Shown: positions 7,622 through 15,499 of the stretch, one piece after another
Layout of the letters: the number at the start of each line of letters is the position of its first letter
How positions within the stretch are numbered: the stretch's first letter is position 1
NCBI GenBank assembly: GCA_009841105.1
Contig: VXMM01000030.1
Location: forward strand, 51,929-90,986
Direction of reading: 5' to 3'
Source of the DNA: Acidimicrobiia bacterium
GTDB lineage: Bacteria; Actinomycetota; Acidimicrobiia; Spongiisociales; Spongiisociaceae
DNA length: 39,058 bases
The notes under the pieces: model-generated
Seen by the model: only the letters and a program-made list of their open reading frames with translations
What the model was told of the DNA's origin: nothing
The model's database searches: none
Translations under genes and position numbers: made by a program

Positions 7622-8579
7622 GATCACCATCGCAAAGGTCGTCGACGCCTACGAGCGGATGGAGCCGCCCGTGCGGGTCACACCCATACTCCCGGTGGCC
7701 AGGTCCTCCGCCGAGGTAGGCCGGGAGCGTCTTTTCCTGAAGGCGGAGCACCTGCAGGTCACCGGGTCGTACAAGGCTCGCGCCGCCTTCCACATCCTCC
7801 GCTCCTTCGATGACGAGGGCCGCCGGAGAGGGATCGTCATGTCCTCCTCCGGGAACTTCGCCCAGGCCTTTGCCTACGCCGGACCGGTGGTCGGATCGCC
7901 GGTGGCCATCGTCATGCCCGGCTACACGGCCGACGTGAAGGTGCAGGCCACCAGGGACTATGGCGCTCAGGTGGTCATTTGCCCGACCTTCGGCGACCGC
8001 GACCCCACCGTCGAGCGCGTGGCGGAGGAGCAGGGGATGATGGCGCTGCACTCGTTCGAGCATCCGGAGGTGCCGATCGGCCACTCCGGCATTGGCCTTG
8101 AAATCCTCAAACAGGTTCCCGATGTCGAGACCGTGCTGATACCGATATCGAGTGGAGGGCTGGCCGCCGGCATCGCGGTGGCAATCAAGGAGAATCGCCC
8201 GGACGTGGAGGTTCTCGGTGTCCAGCCGGAGGGTGGTAACGCCGCGTACGTATCCTGGCAGGCCGGGGAGGTGCGGACCATCGAGAACTGGGACTCGATG
8301 GCCGACGCCCTGTCCGGTCGACGACCAGGAGAACTGCCTTTCCGCTACCTCCAGAGGTACCTCGATGACATCCTGCTCGTGAGCGAGGAAGCGATCGCCG
8401 AGTCGGTGAGGACGATCCTGTTCCGCACGAAGACCTTGGCCGAGCCCGGTGGGGCCACCGCCGCGGCGGCCTTCCTTGATGGGCAGGTCGACAACAGCCG
8501 GGTTACCGTAGCGATCGCATCCGGAGGCAACATCCGGCCATCAGTCCTGCGCCGGATACTGGCACCCGCCGACGGTTGA
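7608..8579 (+). CDS. Threonine dehydratase/serine racemase-like PLP enzyme
   Basis: This fold-type II PLP enzyme (323 residues) resembles threonine dehydratase, serine racemase, beta-hydroxyaspartate dehydratase and EutB. The PLP lysine is Lys56 in GSYKARAA, where the family norm is GSFKxRGA. The substrate loop is SSSGNFAQAFAYAG, with Phe where many relatives have His. The phosphate-binding loop is SSGGLAAG, where many relatives have GGGGL. There is no C-terminal ACT domain, so it is the short catabolic type. The ATG at 7608 follows AAGGAG and overlaps the aminotransferase gene by 14 bases, so translation is likely coupled. The neighbours suggest elimination from a hydroxy-amino acid such as hydroxyaspartate, with the imine reduced by the next gene product; this is inference. 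Confidence 0.85.
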   Translation: MAGGEITIAKVVDAYERMEPPVRVTPILPVARSSAEVGRERLFLKAEHLQVTGSYKARAAFHILRSFDDEGRRRGIVMSSSGNFAQAFAYAGPVVGSPVAIVMPGYTADVKVQATRDYGAQVVICPTFGDRDPTVERVAEEQGMMALHSFEHPEVPIGHSGIGLEILKQVPDVETVLIPISSGGLAAGIAVAIKENRPDVEVLGVQPEGGNAAYVSWQAGEVRTIENWDSMADALSGRRPGELPFRYLQRYLDDILLVSEEAIAESVRTILFRTKTLAEPGGATAAAAFLDGQVDNSRVTVAIASGGNIRPSVLRRILAPADG

Positions 8580-8606
8580 GCCGGAGGCCGGACGAGAGGG
8601 AGAGAG

Positions 8607-9407
8607 ATGAGCGAGCGCCGAGCCAGGATCGGAATCGTCGGGCAGGGCCTTATCGGTTCTCACGTCTACGAGCAGATTGTCGAGCGGCCCGAGTTGGGGC
8701 TTGACGTGGTCTTCGTGCATGACCGCCTAAAAGAGAAGGTCGCCCACCGACCGCCGGAGATCGTGCTCTCCGATCTGGACGGATTCGCCGAGCGACAGGC
8801 CGATATGGTGGTCGAGTTGGCCCATCCCGCAGTGACCGCCGCCCACGGGACTCGCTTCCTCCGTTCCACGGACTACATGCCCCTGTCGCTCACTGCTTTC
8901 GCGGACGCCGAGTTGGAGCAGTCCATGCTCGAAACGGCACGCCGGCACGGTACGCGGCTCTACATTCCTCACGGGGCTGTGGTAGGCCTTGGCGCCATTG
9001 CCGAAGGTAGGGACCAGTGGGATGAAGTCACGATGGTCATGCGCAAGAGCCCGGGCAGTATCGACTTCAGCGCCCACCCTACGTTCACGGCGGAGAGTAT
9101 CCGGACCGAGACGGTCCTGTACGACGGCCCGACGCGCGGCATCTGCCCCTTGTTCCCCCGCAACGTCAACGCCCACGCCGCTCTGGCTCTGGGTGGGATC
9201 GGCTTCGACCGGACCAGGTCGGTTTTCATAGCGGCCGCTGGCGCCGAGACGTCGGACATAGAGATCACCGTCCGCGGCCCCGCCGCCGATCTGACCATCA
9301 GGCGGGTGAGCCCGATGAAGGGGGTCAGCGGGATGTTCACCCTGCTCTCGGCCCTCGCCAGCGTGGTACGGGCCAAAAGCCCGGGGGTAGGGTTACAACT
9401 CTGCTGA
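8607..9407 (+). CDS. Aspartate dehydrogenase-like (NadX/DUF108) NAD(P)-dependent oxidoreductase
   Basis: This 266-residue enzyme resembles L-aspartate dehydrogenase, which interconverts aspartate and iminosuccinate (iminoaspartate) with NAD(P). The Rossmann motif GIVGQGLIGS is at residues 9-18, followed by the VVELAHPAV strand, the family stretch RLYIPHGAVVGLGAI, and FPRNVNAHAALALGGIGFDRT-type sequence that forms the DUF108 catalytic domain. The ATG at 8607 follows a GAGAGGGAGAGAG purine tract. It lies 27 bases after the dehydratase gene in the same operon. Because the expected product of a hydroxyaspartate dehydratase is iminosuccinate, a reductase of iminosuccinate next door makes chemical sense. 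NAD biosynthesis is the alternative role, but no nadA or nadC neighbours are present. It converges on the next gene with 31 bases between the stops. Confidence 0.83.
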   Translation: MSERRARIGIVGQGLIGSHVYEQIVERPELGLDVVFVHDRLKEKVAHRPPEIVLSDLDGFAERQADMVVELAHPAVTAAHGTRFLRSTDYMPLSLTAFADAELEQSMLETARRHGTRLYIPHGAVVGLGAIAEGRDQWDEVTMVMRKSPGSIDFSAHPTFTAESIRTETVLYDGPTRGICPLFPRNVNAHAALALGGIGFDRTRSVFIAAAGAETSDIEITVRGPAADLTIRRVSPMKGVSGMFTLLSALASVVRAKSPGVGLQLC

Positions 9408-9438
9408 AAGGCGTGGCGCGGGAGGGCGTGTTACACCC

Positions 9439-10236
9439 CTACTCGTACCAGCCTACGCATCCGGGATACACATGGCCGCGCGCCGGGATCATGCGGTGGG
9501 GAAACCACTCGGACGCCTGGTCGGTGTAGGTGCAACGCCCGCTGAAGTAGATCGTGACCAGCCCGCGTCGCGAGTGATCCGAGACGTTCGGTCCGCTCCT
9601 GTGGATGATCTCGCAATGGTGCATACAGGCGTCGCCCGCCTTCAACTCCACCGCCTCGAAGTCGAGTTGGTCGGGGTCCAAGTCCGGGACCGCCCCACCG
9701 AACAGGGCGTCCTTGCTGAAATCCCGGTCGTGTTGGAGGACTTGACGGTGGCTACCGGGAACGAATTGGGTACACCCTCGTTCCAAAGTGGAGTCGTCGA
9801 GCGCTAACCACACCGAGAGCTTGCCCTTCCCGGACCAGAAGACATCCCAGTACCCGTTGTCCTGGTGGGCGGGGGCGCCGCTCCCGCCGGGAGGCTTGAG
9901 GAAGGTCTGGTCGGTGTAGTAGACGATGTCCGGGCCGATTAGATCCTCGACCACGTCGAGCGTCCTGGGCCGCAAGGTGTAGGTCTCGAGAAGCTCGCGG
10001 CTGGCGTGGGCGGCATGCATGAGGGCACGGAACTTCTCAGTTCTGGGAATGTCGGCCCGGTCGGTGAGCACCGGGTCGATATCGACGAGCGTGGCCTCGT
10101 GGGGTGGGTCCTGTTCGACGAGGCCCTCCATGATCCTACGGATGTTTGCGAGCTCGTCGGCGTCTACGAAGTTCTCGACCTTCAGGAACCCGTTGCGCTC
10201 CCAAGCGCCGATCTGCTCCACGGTTAGTGCCTTCAT
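9439..10236 (-). CDS. Phytanoyl-CoA dioxygenase (PhyH) family Fe(II)/2-oxoglutarate oxygenase
   Basis: This non-haem iron oxygenase hydroxylates a small molecule using O2 and 2-oxoglutarate. The iron triad is visible: His124-x-Asp126 in PAHQDNGYW and His212 in IIHRSGPN. Arg224 in SRRGLVTIYF is the probable 2-oxoglutarate ligand. FVPGSHR between them is typical of the family. The length is 265 residues from ATG 10236. That start was chosen because the conserved helix begins there (MKALTVEQIGAWERNGFLKVENF) and purine-rich GGAGGA and GAGGAG lie just upstream. PhyH enzymes include ectoine hydroxylase, but nothing else here supports ectoine. It is a lone gene, divergent from the MFS transporter gene and convergent with the aspartate-dehydrogenase-like gene. 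The substrate is unknown. Confidence 0.88.
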   Translation of the reverse strand: MKALTVEQIGAWERNGFLKVENFVDADELANIRRIMEGLVEQDPPHEATLVDIDPVLTDRADIPRTEKFRALMHAAHASRELLETYTLRPRTLDVVEDLIGPDIVYYTDQTFLKPPGGSGAPAHQDNGYWDVFWSGKGKLSVWLALDDSTLERGCTQFVPGSHRQVLQHDRDFSKDALFGGAVPDLDPDQLDFEAVELKAGDACMHHCEIIHRSGPNVSDHSRRGLVTIYFSGRCTYTDQASEWFPHRMIPARGHVYPGCVGWYE

Positions 10237-10421
10237 GCTCCTCGAGTTCCTCCTCACCTGCCATCCGTACTCTATCAACGGGCACCTGCAGGCAAGCCCA
10301 CGCCGCATCACGGCTCGGGGCTATCAGCGTGCGGGGTGCCCTCGCGACGGCAGGGCCGCATCGAGGCTGCTCGTCTAGTTGATCGTGGTAACAAACGAAC
10401 GCGCATAGCGTGAGCACGCCC

Positions 10422-10427
10422 TAGCCT
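10422..10427 (+). promoter_or_regulatory. -10-like box for a probable leaderless MFS gene
   Basis: TAGCCT is followed by exactly six bases and the ATG at 10434. No Shine-Dalgarno sequence is present and no -35 box is recognisable. The spacing fits leaderless transcription; the box is weak. Confidence 0.35.
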
Positions 10428-10433
10428 GATCTG

Positions 10434-11585
10434 ATGCGCACCGATCCCCACCGGCTGCCAAGGCTGGTGCTGCTCGTCTTCATCGGCGCCCAGGCTATGG
10501 GGATCGGCGTGATCATCTCCCTGCTGGCCGAGATACAGGACAGGTTCGGGTTTCCCACCTGGGCTCTGGGGATGATCGCCGGCACATCGTTCATGTTCAC
10601 GCTTGTCGCCCATCTGTGGCTGGCGTCCTTCGCCGACCGTGGTTGGGAACGCCGGATGATCACGGTGGGGGGCATCCTGGCCGCTCTCGCCCTGCTGTGG
10701 ATGGTGTTCGCCTCGGCCCTCTGGCACTGGGTGGCCGCCCGGGCGTTGCTCGGTTTCGCCGAGGGGGTCTGCGTGGTGGCGGGTCGCCGGTTGATGCTGA
10801 GCTGGGATCCGGACCGGCAGGGCAAGGCGCTCGCCTCGCTGACCATGACGCTGACGATCGGGTTTCTCCTCGGTCCTCCCTTGGCCGGCTTCCTCCACGA
10901 GCTGCACCGGGGTCTTCCCTTCCTCTTCCCGGCGTTGGTGGAGGTGCTGCTGCTCCCGCTCCTGGTGACGGTCAGGCCCGGCGAGTACGGGCGCTCCACC
11001 GTGCGGCTGAAGCGCCGGCGGCTGGCCATGATCCCGGGCCTCGCCCCCGGCCTGTTCCTGGCCGCCTCGCCCTGGCTGATGATCGGCATGCTCGACGCCC
11101 TGTGGGCCCGTTACATGACCGATCTGGGCGCCGGGCCGGTGGCGATCGGGCTCGGGTTCCTGGCGGTGGCGCTGCCCAGCGTCTTCGTCACCCCTGTCAG
11201 CGGCCGGCTATCGGACCGCATCAACCCGATCCGGTTGGCCCTCATAGGCGCCGCGGTCGAGCTCCCTCTCATTGTCGCCTTCGGGTTCGTGACGGGAATA
11301 CCCACATTGCTGCTGGTGGGCGCCCTGCACTCGAGCTCCTGGTCGTTCGTGACGCCGCCCGGCCAGGCGGCCGTGGCCAAAGTGGCTCCCCGGGGCCAGG
11401 CGGCCGAGGCCCAAGGCCTCATCGAATCCTGCGGTCTGGTGCTGGCTTCCGTCGGGGCGCTTGTAGGGCCTCCCATCTACGCCGCCGCCGGTCCTACCGT
11501 CCTGTTCTGCGGGGCGGCCGCGGTGCTGGCGATCACACCGTTGGCGGTGATGGCGAAGCGGGACAGCTGGAAGGACGTCTTTTGA
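10434..11585 (+). CDS. Major facilitator superfamily transporter
   Basis: This 383-residue inner-membrane protein alternates hydrophobic helices with short polar loops across its length, starting with LVLLVFIGAQAMGIGVIISLLA. A cytoplasmic loop after the second helix reads ASFADRGWERR, the MFS signature position (G-x-L-aDr-x-GrR/K). A basic central loop (RLKRRRLAMIP) divides two six-helix halves, and SGRLSDRINPIR repeats the signature in the second half. The family couples solute movement to a proton or other gradient; the cargo here is unknown, and an efflux role is as likely as uptake. The gene starts at ATG 10434 without a ribosome-binding site. A perfect palindrome begins at its stop codon. 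The GNAT gene follows 128 bases downstream. Confidence 0.85.
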   Translation: MRTDPHRLPRLVLLVFIGAQAMGIGVIISLLAEIQDRFGFPTWALGMIAGTSFMFTLVAHLWLASFADRGWERRMITVGGILAALALLWMVFASALWHWVAARALLGFAEGVCVVAGRRLMLSWDPDRQGKALASLTMTLTIGFLLGPPLAGFLHELHRGLPFLFPALVEVLLLPLLVTVRPGEYGRSTVRLKRRRLAMIPGLAPGLFLAASPWLMIGMLDALWARYMTDLGAGPVAIGLGFLAVALPSVFVTPVSGRLSDRINPIRLALIGAAVELPLIVAFGFVTGIPTLLLVGALHSSSWSFVTPPGQAAVAKVAPRGQAAEAQGLIESCGLVLASVGALVGPPIYAAAGPTVLFCGAAAVLAITPLAVMAKRDSWKDVF

Positions 11586-11598
11586 CAGCGGCCGCTGT
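11585..11598. other. 14-base perfect palindrome at the end of the MFS gene
   Basis: ACAGCGGCCGCTGT begins at the last base of the MFS stop codon. It could form a short hairpin with a GGCC loop, or bind a dimeric regulator. No T-run follows, so it is not a standard intrinsic terminator. Confidence 0.3.
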
Positions 11599-11681
11599 TC
11601 GGGCGGGACTCACGAGCTTCGACAGCCCCCAGCCCCAGCCGGACACGGCCACCGACCACGGACCCCGATACCATCGACCTG

Positions 11682-11717
11682 ATGGCCGAGTTGGCGCGAA
11701 GGAGTCGACGGACGTGA
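11682..11717 (+). CDS. Possible 11-codon leader peptide before the GNAT gene
   Basis: An ATG at 11682 opens a short frame encoding MAELARRSRRT, with four arginines among 11 residues. Its TGA (11715-11717) overlaps the GNAT gene's GTG (11714) as GTGA. TACCAT (11669-11674) lies seven bases before the ATG, the spacing of a leaderless start, and the GNAT gene's own AAGGAG (11699-11704) is inside this frame. Short leaderless leader ORFs coupled to the next gene are known in actinobacteria. Chance is a real alternative for so short a frame. Confidence 0.3.
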   Translation: MAELARRSRRT

Positions 11718-12496
11718 CGGACCGCAACGTGCTGGACCGGTTCGATTCGGTACTGGCCGAGACCTACCGGGAGACGGTCCGCAGCTGCGGTGGGGAGATC
11801 TGGGAGGCGAACGGCGTGGTGTCGTGGGCGAGTCCGCTCCCGCAGGCCTCACCCGCCTACGCCAACGGTGTGATGCGGACTTCCCGGGTGATGTCGCCCC
11901 GCGAGGCGTTAGGCATCACGGCTCGTTTCTTCGGCGCCCGTAAACACGGCTACACGCTCCTGGCGCGATCGGACGACCGCGGGCTCTGGACTGAGGCCGA
12001 GCGGCAAGGCAAGGCGATGGCTACGGAGCTATCGGCGATGGTCACCGCGGCGCCACCATCGCGTACGGCACCCTCCGCCGAGGTGGAATTGCGACCGGTC
12101 GAGAACCCCACCGGGATGCTCGACTTCTGTGGCGTGGTGGCATCGTCGCTCGGCCCCGAAGGCGAGACGAGGCCGCTGGTCGATCGGCTCCTAAGGCGGC
12201 CTCAGACCCTGATCGGCACCCACAGGTCGGGCTTGGTCGCCTACGCGGACGGCAGCGCGGCGGCGTGCGCCCTGGCAACCCTCGTAGACGGCACCGCCCT
12301 GATCGGATGGGTTTGTACGAGGCCGGAACACCGGGGCCGGGGGCTGGCCACCGCGGTGGTCGTCGCCACGGTCCGGTCGGGGTTCGAGAAGGGCGCCGAC
12401 CTGGCCGCTGTCCTGAGCCCGCCCGCCCTGGTGCCGGTGCTGGATGGCCTGGGATTCGAGGAGATCGGCCGCTACCGCGAGTATCACCTCCCCTGA
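11714..12496 (+). CDS. GNAT family N-acetyltransferase
   Basis: This 260-residue protein carries an acetyl-CoA-binding GNAT core in its C-terminal half. The sequence GWVCTRPEHRGRGLATAVV holds the R-x-x-G-x-G/A pyrophosphate loop (RGRGLA), followed by an alpha helix and the closing strand GLGFEEIGRYREYHL. The N-terminal 140 residues include YANGVMRT and MSPREALGITARFFGARKHGYTLLAR and look like a degenerate second GNAT lobe or substrate-recognition domain. The GTG start at 11714 is chosen for its excellent AAGGAG nine bases upstream. The much longer frame open upstream overlaps the MFS gene in another phase and has no conserved sequence. The substrate is unknown. Confidence 0.82.
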   Translation: MTDRNVLDRFDSVLAETYRETVRSCGGEIWEANGVVSWASPLPQASPAYANGVMRTSRVMSPREALGITARFFGARKHGYTLLARSDDRGLWTEAERQGKAMATELSAMVTAAPPSRTAPSAEVELRPVENPTGMLDFCGVVASSLGPEGETRPLVDRLLRRPQTLIGTHRSGLVAYADGSAAACALATLVDGTALIGWVCTRPEHRGRGLATAVVVATVRSGFEKGADLAAVLSPPALVPVLDGLGFEEIGRYREYHLP

Positions 12497-12520
12497 GCCC
12501 ATCCCTATGCCGGCCGGTGT

Positions 12521-12604
12521 TCAGCCGTCGGCGAACGGCGGTTCGGGAACACCCGATGCGCCGGTATCGACCGCGAGTATGTCTCCAACGCCCGGCTGGC
12601 CTGC
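12521..12604 (-). pseudogene. 3' remnant of an SMP-30/gluconolactonase-like gene
   Basis: Read on the minus strand, this stretch encodes AGQPGVGDILAVDTGASG then VPEPPFADG and a stop. It matches the C-terminus of the intact SMP-30 gene at 15500-16411 (TGQPGAGDLLAIDAGVTG, VPDAPFAGG, stop) residue by residue without gaps, including the stop position. The nucleotides match closely too (right copy 15500-15583). Weak similarity may continue to about 12640, but no start or upstream body of the gene exists here, because the GNAT gene and the propeller gene occupy the flanks. It is a broken copy left by duplication or by insertion of the propeller gene. Confidence 0.75.
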
Positions 12605-12666
12605 AGGCCGTGGAACGCCACGAAAGCGCTGGGAACCTGTGGCCGCCAACCTGCGTCATACTTAGC

Positions 12667-15411
12667 ATGAAGGACTTGATGGCGACGCTCGGTGTCCGGT
12701 CCGGAGAGAGGGCCTTCACGGCTGCGACGGTCGCGGCGGTGATGCTGGTGCTCCTGGCGGGGCCGGTGAGCCGGGCCGCCGGCGGAACGGGCTTCGCTGA
12801 TGTCCAGGAGGGCGGGGTTCATCGGCCGGCCATCGAAGCTCTGGATGGCGCGGGCGTGTTGGACGGTACGGAGTGCGCCCCGGATAGCTTCTGTCCCGCC
12901 GATCCGATCCCGCGCTGGGTGGTGGCGGTGTGGCTGGTCCGGGTGCTGGATGGCGGCGATCCTCCGGGAGCGGGTGGATCGTCGTTTGCCGATGTGGACG
13001 GCGCCGAGTGGTGGGCGCCACACGTGGAGCGCCTGGCGGATCTCGAGGTGACAACAGGGTGTGCGGCCGATCCGTTGCGGTTCTGCCCGGATGACCCGGT
13101 CACGAGGGCACAGATGGCTTCGTTCCTCGCCCGTGCCTTCGACCTGGCATCCTCCTCCACCGCGGGATTCGAGGACGTTCCGGAGCGTGGTACCCATACA
13201 GGCAGTATCGATGCCCTGGCCGAGGCCAGGATCACTGCTGGGTGCTCCAACGATCCGTTGCGGTTCTGCCCCGGTGATCCGGTGACGAGGGGTCAGATGG
13301 CGACCTTCCTGGCCCGGGCCGAGGGAATGGTTCCGTTGCCGAACCGCGTCACCCCTTACCGCATCGGCTTCACCCGCCAACACCTACCGGTCGACAGGAT
13401 CTTTGTCATGAGATCCGGTGGTGCCGGTCTGTGGCAGGTCGCCAGTGAGGGGAGTGGCCGGGATCCGGCGTGGTCTCCCGACGGCACGCGTATCGCGTAC
13501 ACCGCTGCGCCTTCCCCCGGCCCCGACGGGGACTCTCAGGACACCGGGCCCAGGGTCTTCGTGGCCGGTCTCTACCAATGGATCGATCCGCGGGATCTCG
13601 GTGCCGGCCACTCTCCGGCTTGGTCACCGGACGGTACGCGCCTGGCAATCTCCGGTCCGGACGAGGGTGCCCCCGAGATTCTGATCGCGGATGTGGACGG
13701 CACGGGTCGCCGGGCATTGGCGCGAGGCCGGGGCCATGCCTGGTCGCCGGACGGGCTCAGCATCGCCTTCACGCGCCAGGTCCAGGGTGTCGACGGTGTC
13801 TTCGTGATCGGAGCCGACGGGACCGGCGAGCGGTACCTGGGCGAAGGGACCGGCCCGGTGTGGTCACCGGACGGGGAACGGATCGCCTTCACCAGGGACG
13901 GCGTGGACGGCTACGACATCTTCGCGATAAACGCCGACGGTACCGAGGAACTCCAACTCACCGATGCGGCGGGTCACGACCGGCGTCCGACATGGTCACC
14001 CGAAGGCGATCTCATCGCCTTCGACACCGAACGCCACGGAGATCTCACGGAGGAGTCGCCCCATACCGAGATATACGTGATGAACGCCGACGGTTCGGGG
14101 CAGCATCGGCTTACCCAAGGTGGAGGCGAGAACCGGCGTCCGGTCTGGTCTCCGGATGGCCAACGCATCGCCTTCACCACGGAGGAGTGGGTCTATCACT
14201 ACATCTACTCGATGAACGCCGACGGGTCCGACCGGCGAATCATGACCTACACAACTGACGACCGGGACCCTGTTTGGTCTCCGGACGGCCGTTTCATTGC
14301 CTTCACGAGCGACAGGCCGGGAAACTACCTCAGCCTCGTCACGGCGGCCGACGGAACCGGCCAGAAGCAGGTGGCCGACACCGGTACCGGGGTGCCGGTC
14401 TGGTCGCCCGCGCGCACCCGCCTGGCTTTCTCCTGCTGCGAGGGTTATCTCGGCTACATCTCCGTCGTCGACGCCGACGGACGGGGCTACGCCCGGAGGC
14501 TCGCTGAGACGGCCGGTACCGATTGGGCTCTCGATCCCGTGTGGTCCCCGAATGGCGCACGCATCGCCTTCACCCGCTCGGTGAGAAGCGACAACGAAGT
14601 GGGGTTCGTTGGCGAGTTGTTCCTGATCGGCGCCGACGGCGCCAACGTCATGCAGATCACGCTCACGGACGGGGGCGCCTACGGGTCTCGCAGCCCGGTG
14701 TGGTCTCCGGACGGAAGTCAGGTCGCTTACATCCGCTTCCGGGATCTCGACCCCGCGCCCAACGTTTCCAACGTCGACACGGAACTGATGGTGGTGAGAG
14801 TCGACGGATCCGGCCAGCGCCAGATCGCGGACACGCGGGGAGACGACTACTCCCCGGCCTGGTCACCGGACGGCACGCGCATAGCCTTCGTCAACTCCAC
14901 CCAATCGCGAGACACGATCTTCGTGGTGAATGCGGACGGGACCGATCAGCGGTCACTCGCCGTGAGCAGCGGCGACCAGTGGACTCCGGAGTGGTCCCCC
15001 GACGGTACCCGCATCTCCTTCACGGGCTGGCTCCGTCGTGGTGAGCGCCCGAGCGTCTACGTCGTCAACGCCGATGGCTCCGACCTGAAGAGCCTCGGGT
15101 TCGGCGCCCTCCCCGAGTGGTCACCTGATGGTTCCCGGATCGCCTTCGTCGACTACGGAGACACCGGGTCGTACGGAGAGATTGTCTCGATCAACCCCGA
15201 CGGTACGGATCCGAGGCCACTCACCCGGACCGGACCCGATACCGTCCCCGCCGGACTGGCGTGGTCCCCGGACGGCAGGCGCATCGCCTTCAGCAGTAGC
15301 CACGACGGCGACGATGAGATCTACGTGGTGAACGCGGACGGTACCGGCCAGACGCAACTCACCGACAACGACTTCTTCGCCGACACGAACCCGGTATGGA
15401 TAAGCGGGTAG
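12667..15411 (+). CDS. Secreted SLH-domain protein with 14 PD40 (TolB-like) propeller repeats
   Basis: This is a 914-residue exported protein. A signal peptide is visible (hydrophobic FTAATVAAVMLVLLAGPVS, residues 17-35). Three S-layer-homology-type repeats follow (about 42-95, 106-157, 167-218); the last two share the cysteine-flanked DPLRFCP..PVTR.QMA.FLARA, and their DNA at about 13066-13118 and 13246-13298 is a near copy. From about residue 240 there are 14 PD40 repeats, each built on WSPDG.RIAF then VVNADGT, matching TolB C-terminal-domain blades, with a degenerate partial repeat (NPVWISG) at the end. Fourteen blades suggest two seven-bladed propellers. SLH modules usually hold proteins on the cell surface; PD40 propellers bind ligands or proteins. 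No catalytic domain is visible. The ATG at 12667 has no Shine-Dalgarno sequence; it was chosen because the signal peptide starts there. Confidence 0.85.
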   Translation: MKDLMATLGVRSGERAFTAATVAAVMLVLLAGPVSRAAGGTGFADVQEGGVHRPAIEALDGAGVLDGTECAPDSFCPADPIPRWVVAVWLVRVLDGGDPPGAGGSSFADVDGAEWWAPHVERLADLEVTTGCAADPLRFCPDDPVTRAQMASFLARAFDLASSSTAGFEDVPERGTHTGSIDALAEARITAGCSNDPLRFCPGDPVTRGQMATFLARAEGMVPLPNRVTPYRIGFTRQHLPVDRIFVMRSGGAGLWQVASEGSGRDPAWSPDGTRIAYTAAPSPGPDGDSQDTGPRVFVAGLYQWIDPRDLGAGHSPAWSPDGTRLAISGPDEGAPEILIADVDGTGRRALARGRGHAWSPDGLSIAFTRQVQGVDGVFVIGADGTGERYLGEGTGPVWSPDGERIAFTRDGVDGYDIFAINADGTEELQLTDAAGHDRRPTWSPEGDLIAFDTERHGDLTEESPHTEIYVMNADGSGQHRLTQGGGENRRPVWSPDGQRIAFTTEEWVYHYIYSMNADGSDRRIMTYTTDDRDPVWSPDGRFIAFTSDRPGNYLSLVTAADGTGQKQVADTGTGVPVWSPARTRLAFSCCEGYLGYISVVDADGRGYARRLAETAGTDWALDPVWSPNGARIAFTRSVRSDNEVGFVGELFLIGADGANVMQITLTDGGAYGSRSPVWSPDGSQVAYIRFRDLDPAPNVSNVDTELMVVRVDGSGQRQIADTRGDDYSPAWSPDGTRIAFVNSTQSRDTIFVVNADGTDQRSLAVSSGDQWTPEWSPDGTRISFTGWLRRGERPSVYVVNADGSDLKSLGFGALPEWSPDGSRIAFVDYGDTGSYGEIVSINPDGTDPRPLTRTGPDTVPAGLAWSPDGRRIAFSSSHDGDDEIYVVNADGTGQTQLTDNDFFADTNPVWISG

Positions 15412-15499
15412 GTTCCGGACCCTCCCGACTCCCTGACCGAAGCCTACGAACGGGGAGACCACCCTTCCACGTGCCGGGCACTCGGTTCCGGCCGACCGT

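Noticed and set aside
9439-10236. Ectoine hydroxylase (EctD) as the identity of the PhyH-family gene
   Set aside because: Only the general PhyH motif is seen; there are no ectABC genes nearby, so a specific name is not supported.
6275-10236. Aminophosphonate (PbfA/PhnY-type) catabolism, given a class III aminotransferase and a PhyH oxygenase
   Set aside because: No phosphonatase, C-P lyase or phosphonate transporter gene is present, and the PhyH gene is convergent with the operon, not part of it.
10616-11713. An extended N-terminus for the GNAT protein, overlapping the MFS gene
   Set aside because: The translation there is Arg/Gly/Pro-rich shadow sequence of the MFS gene, and a good AAGGAG with GTG at 11714 marks the real start.
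13066-15400. Repeated DNA resembling a tandem repeat array or CRISPR
   Set aside because: The periodicity reflects SLH and PD40 protein repeats inside one coding frame; there are no short identical repeats with unique spacers.
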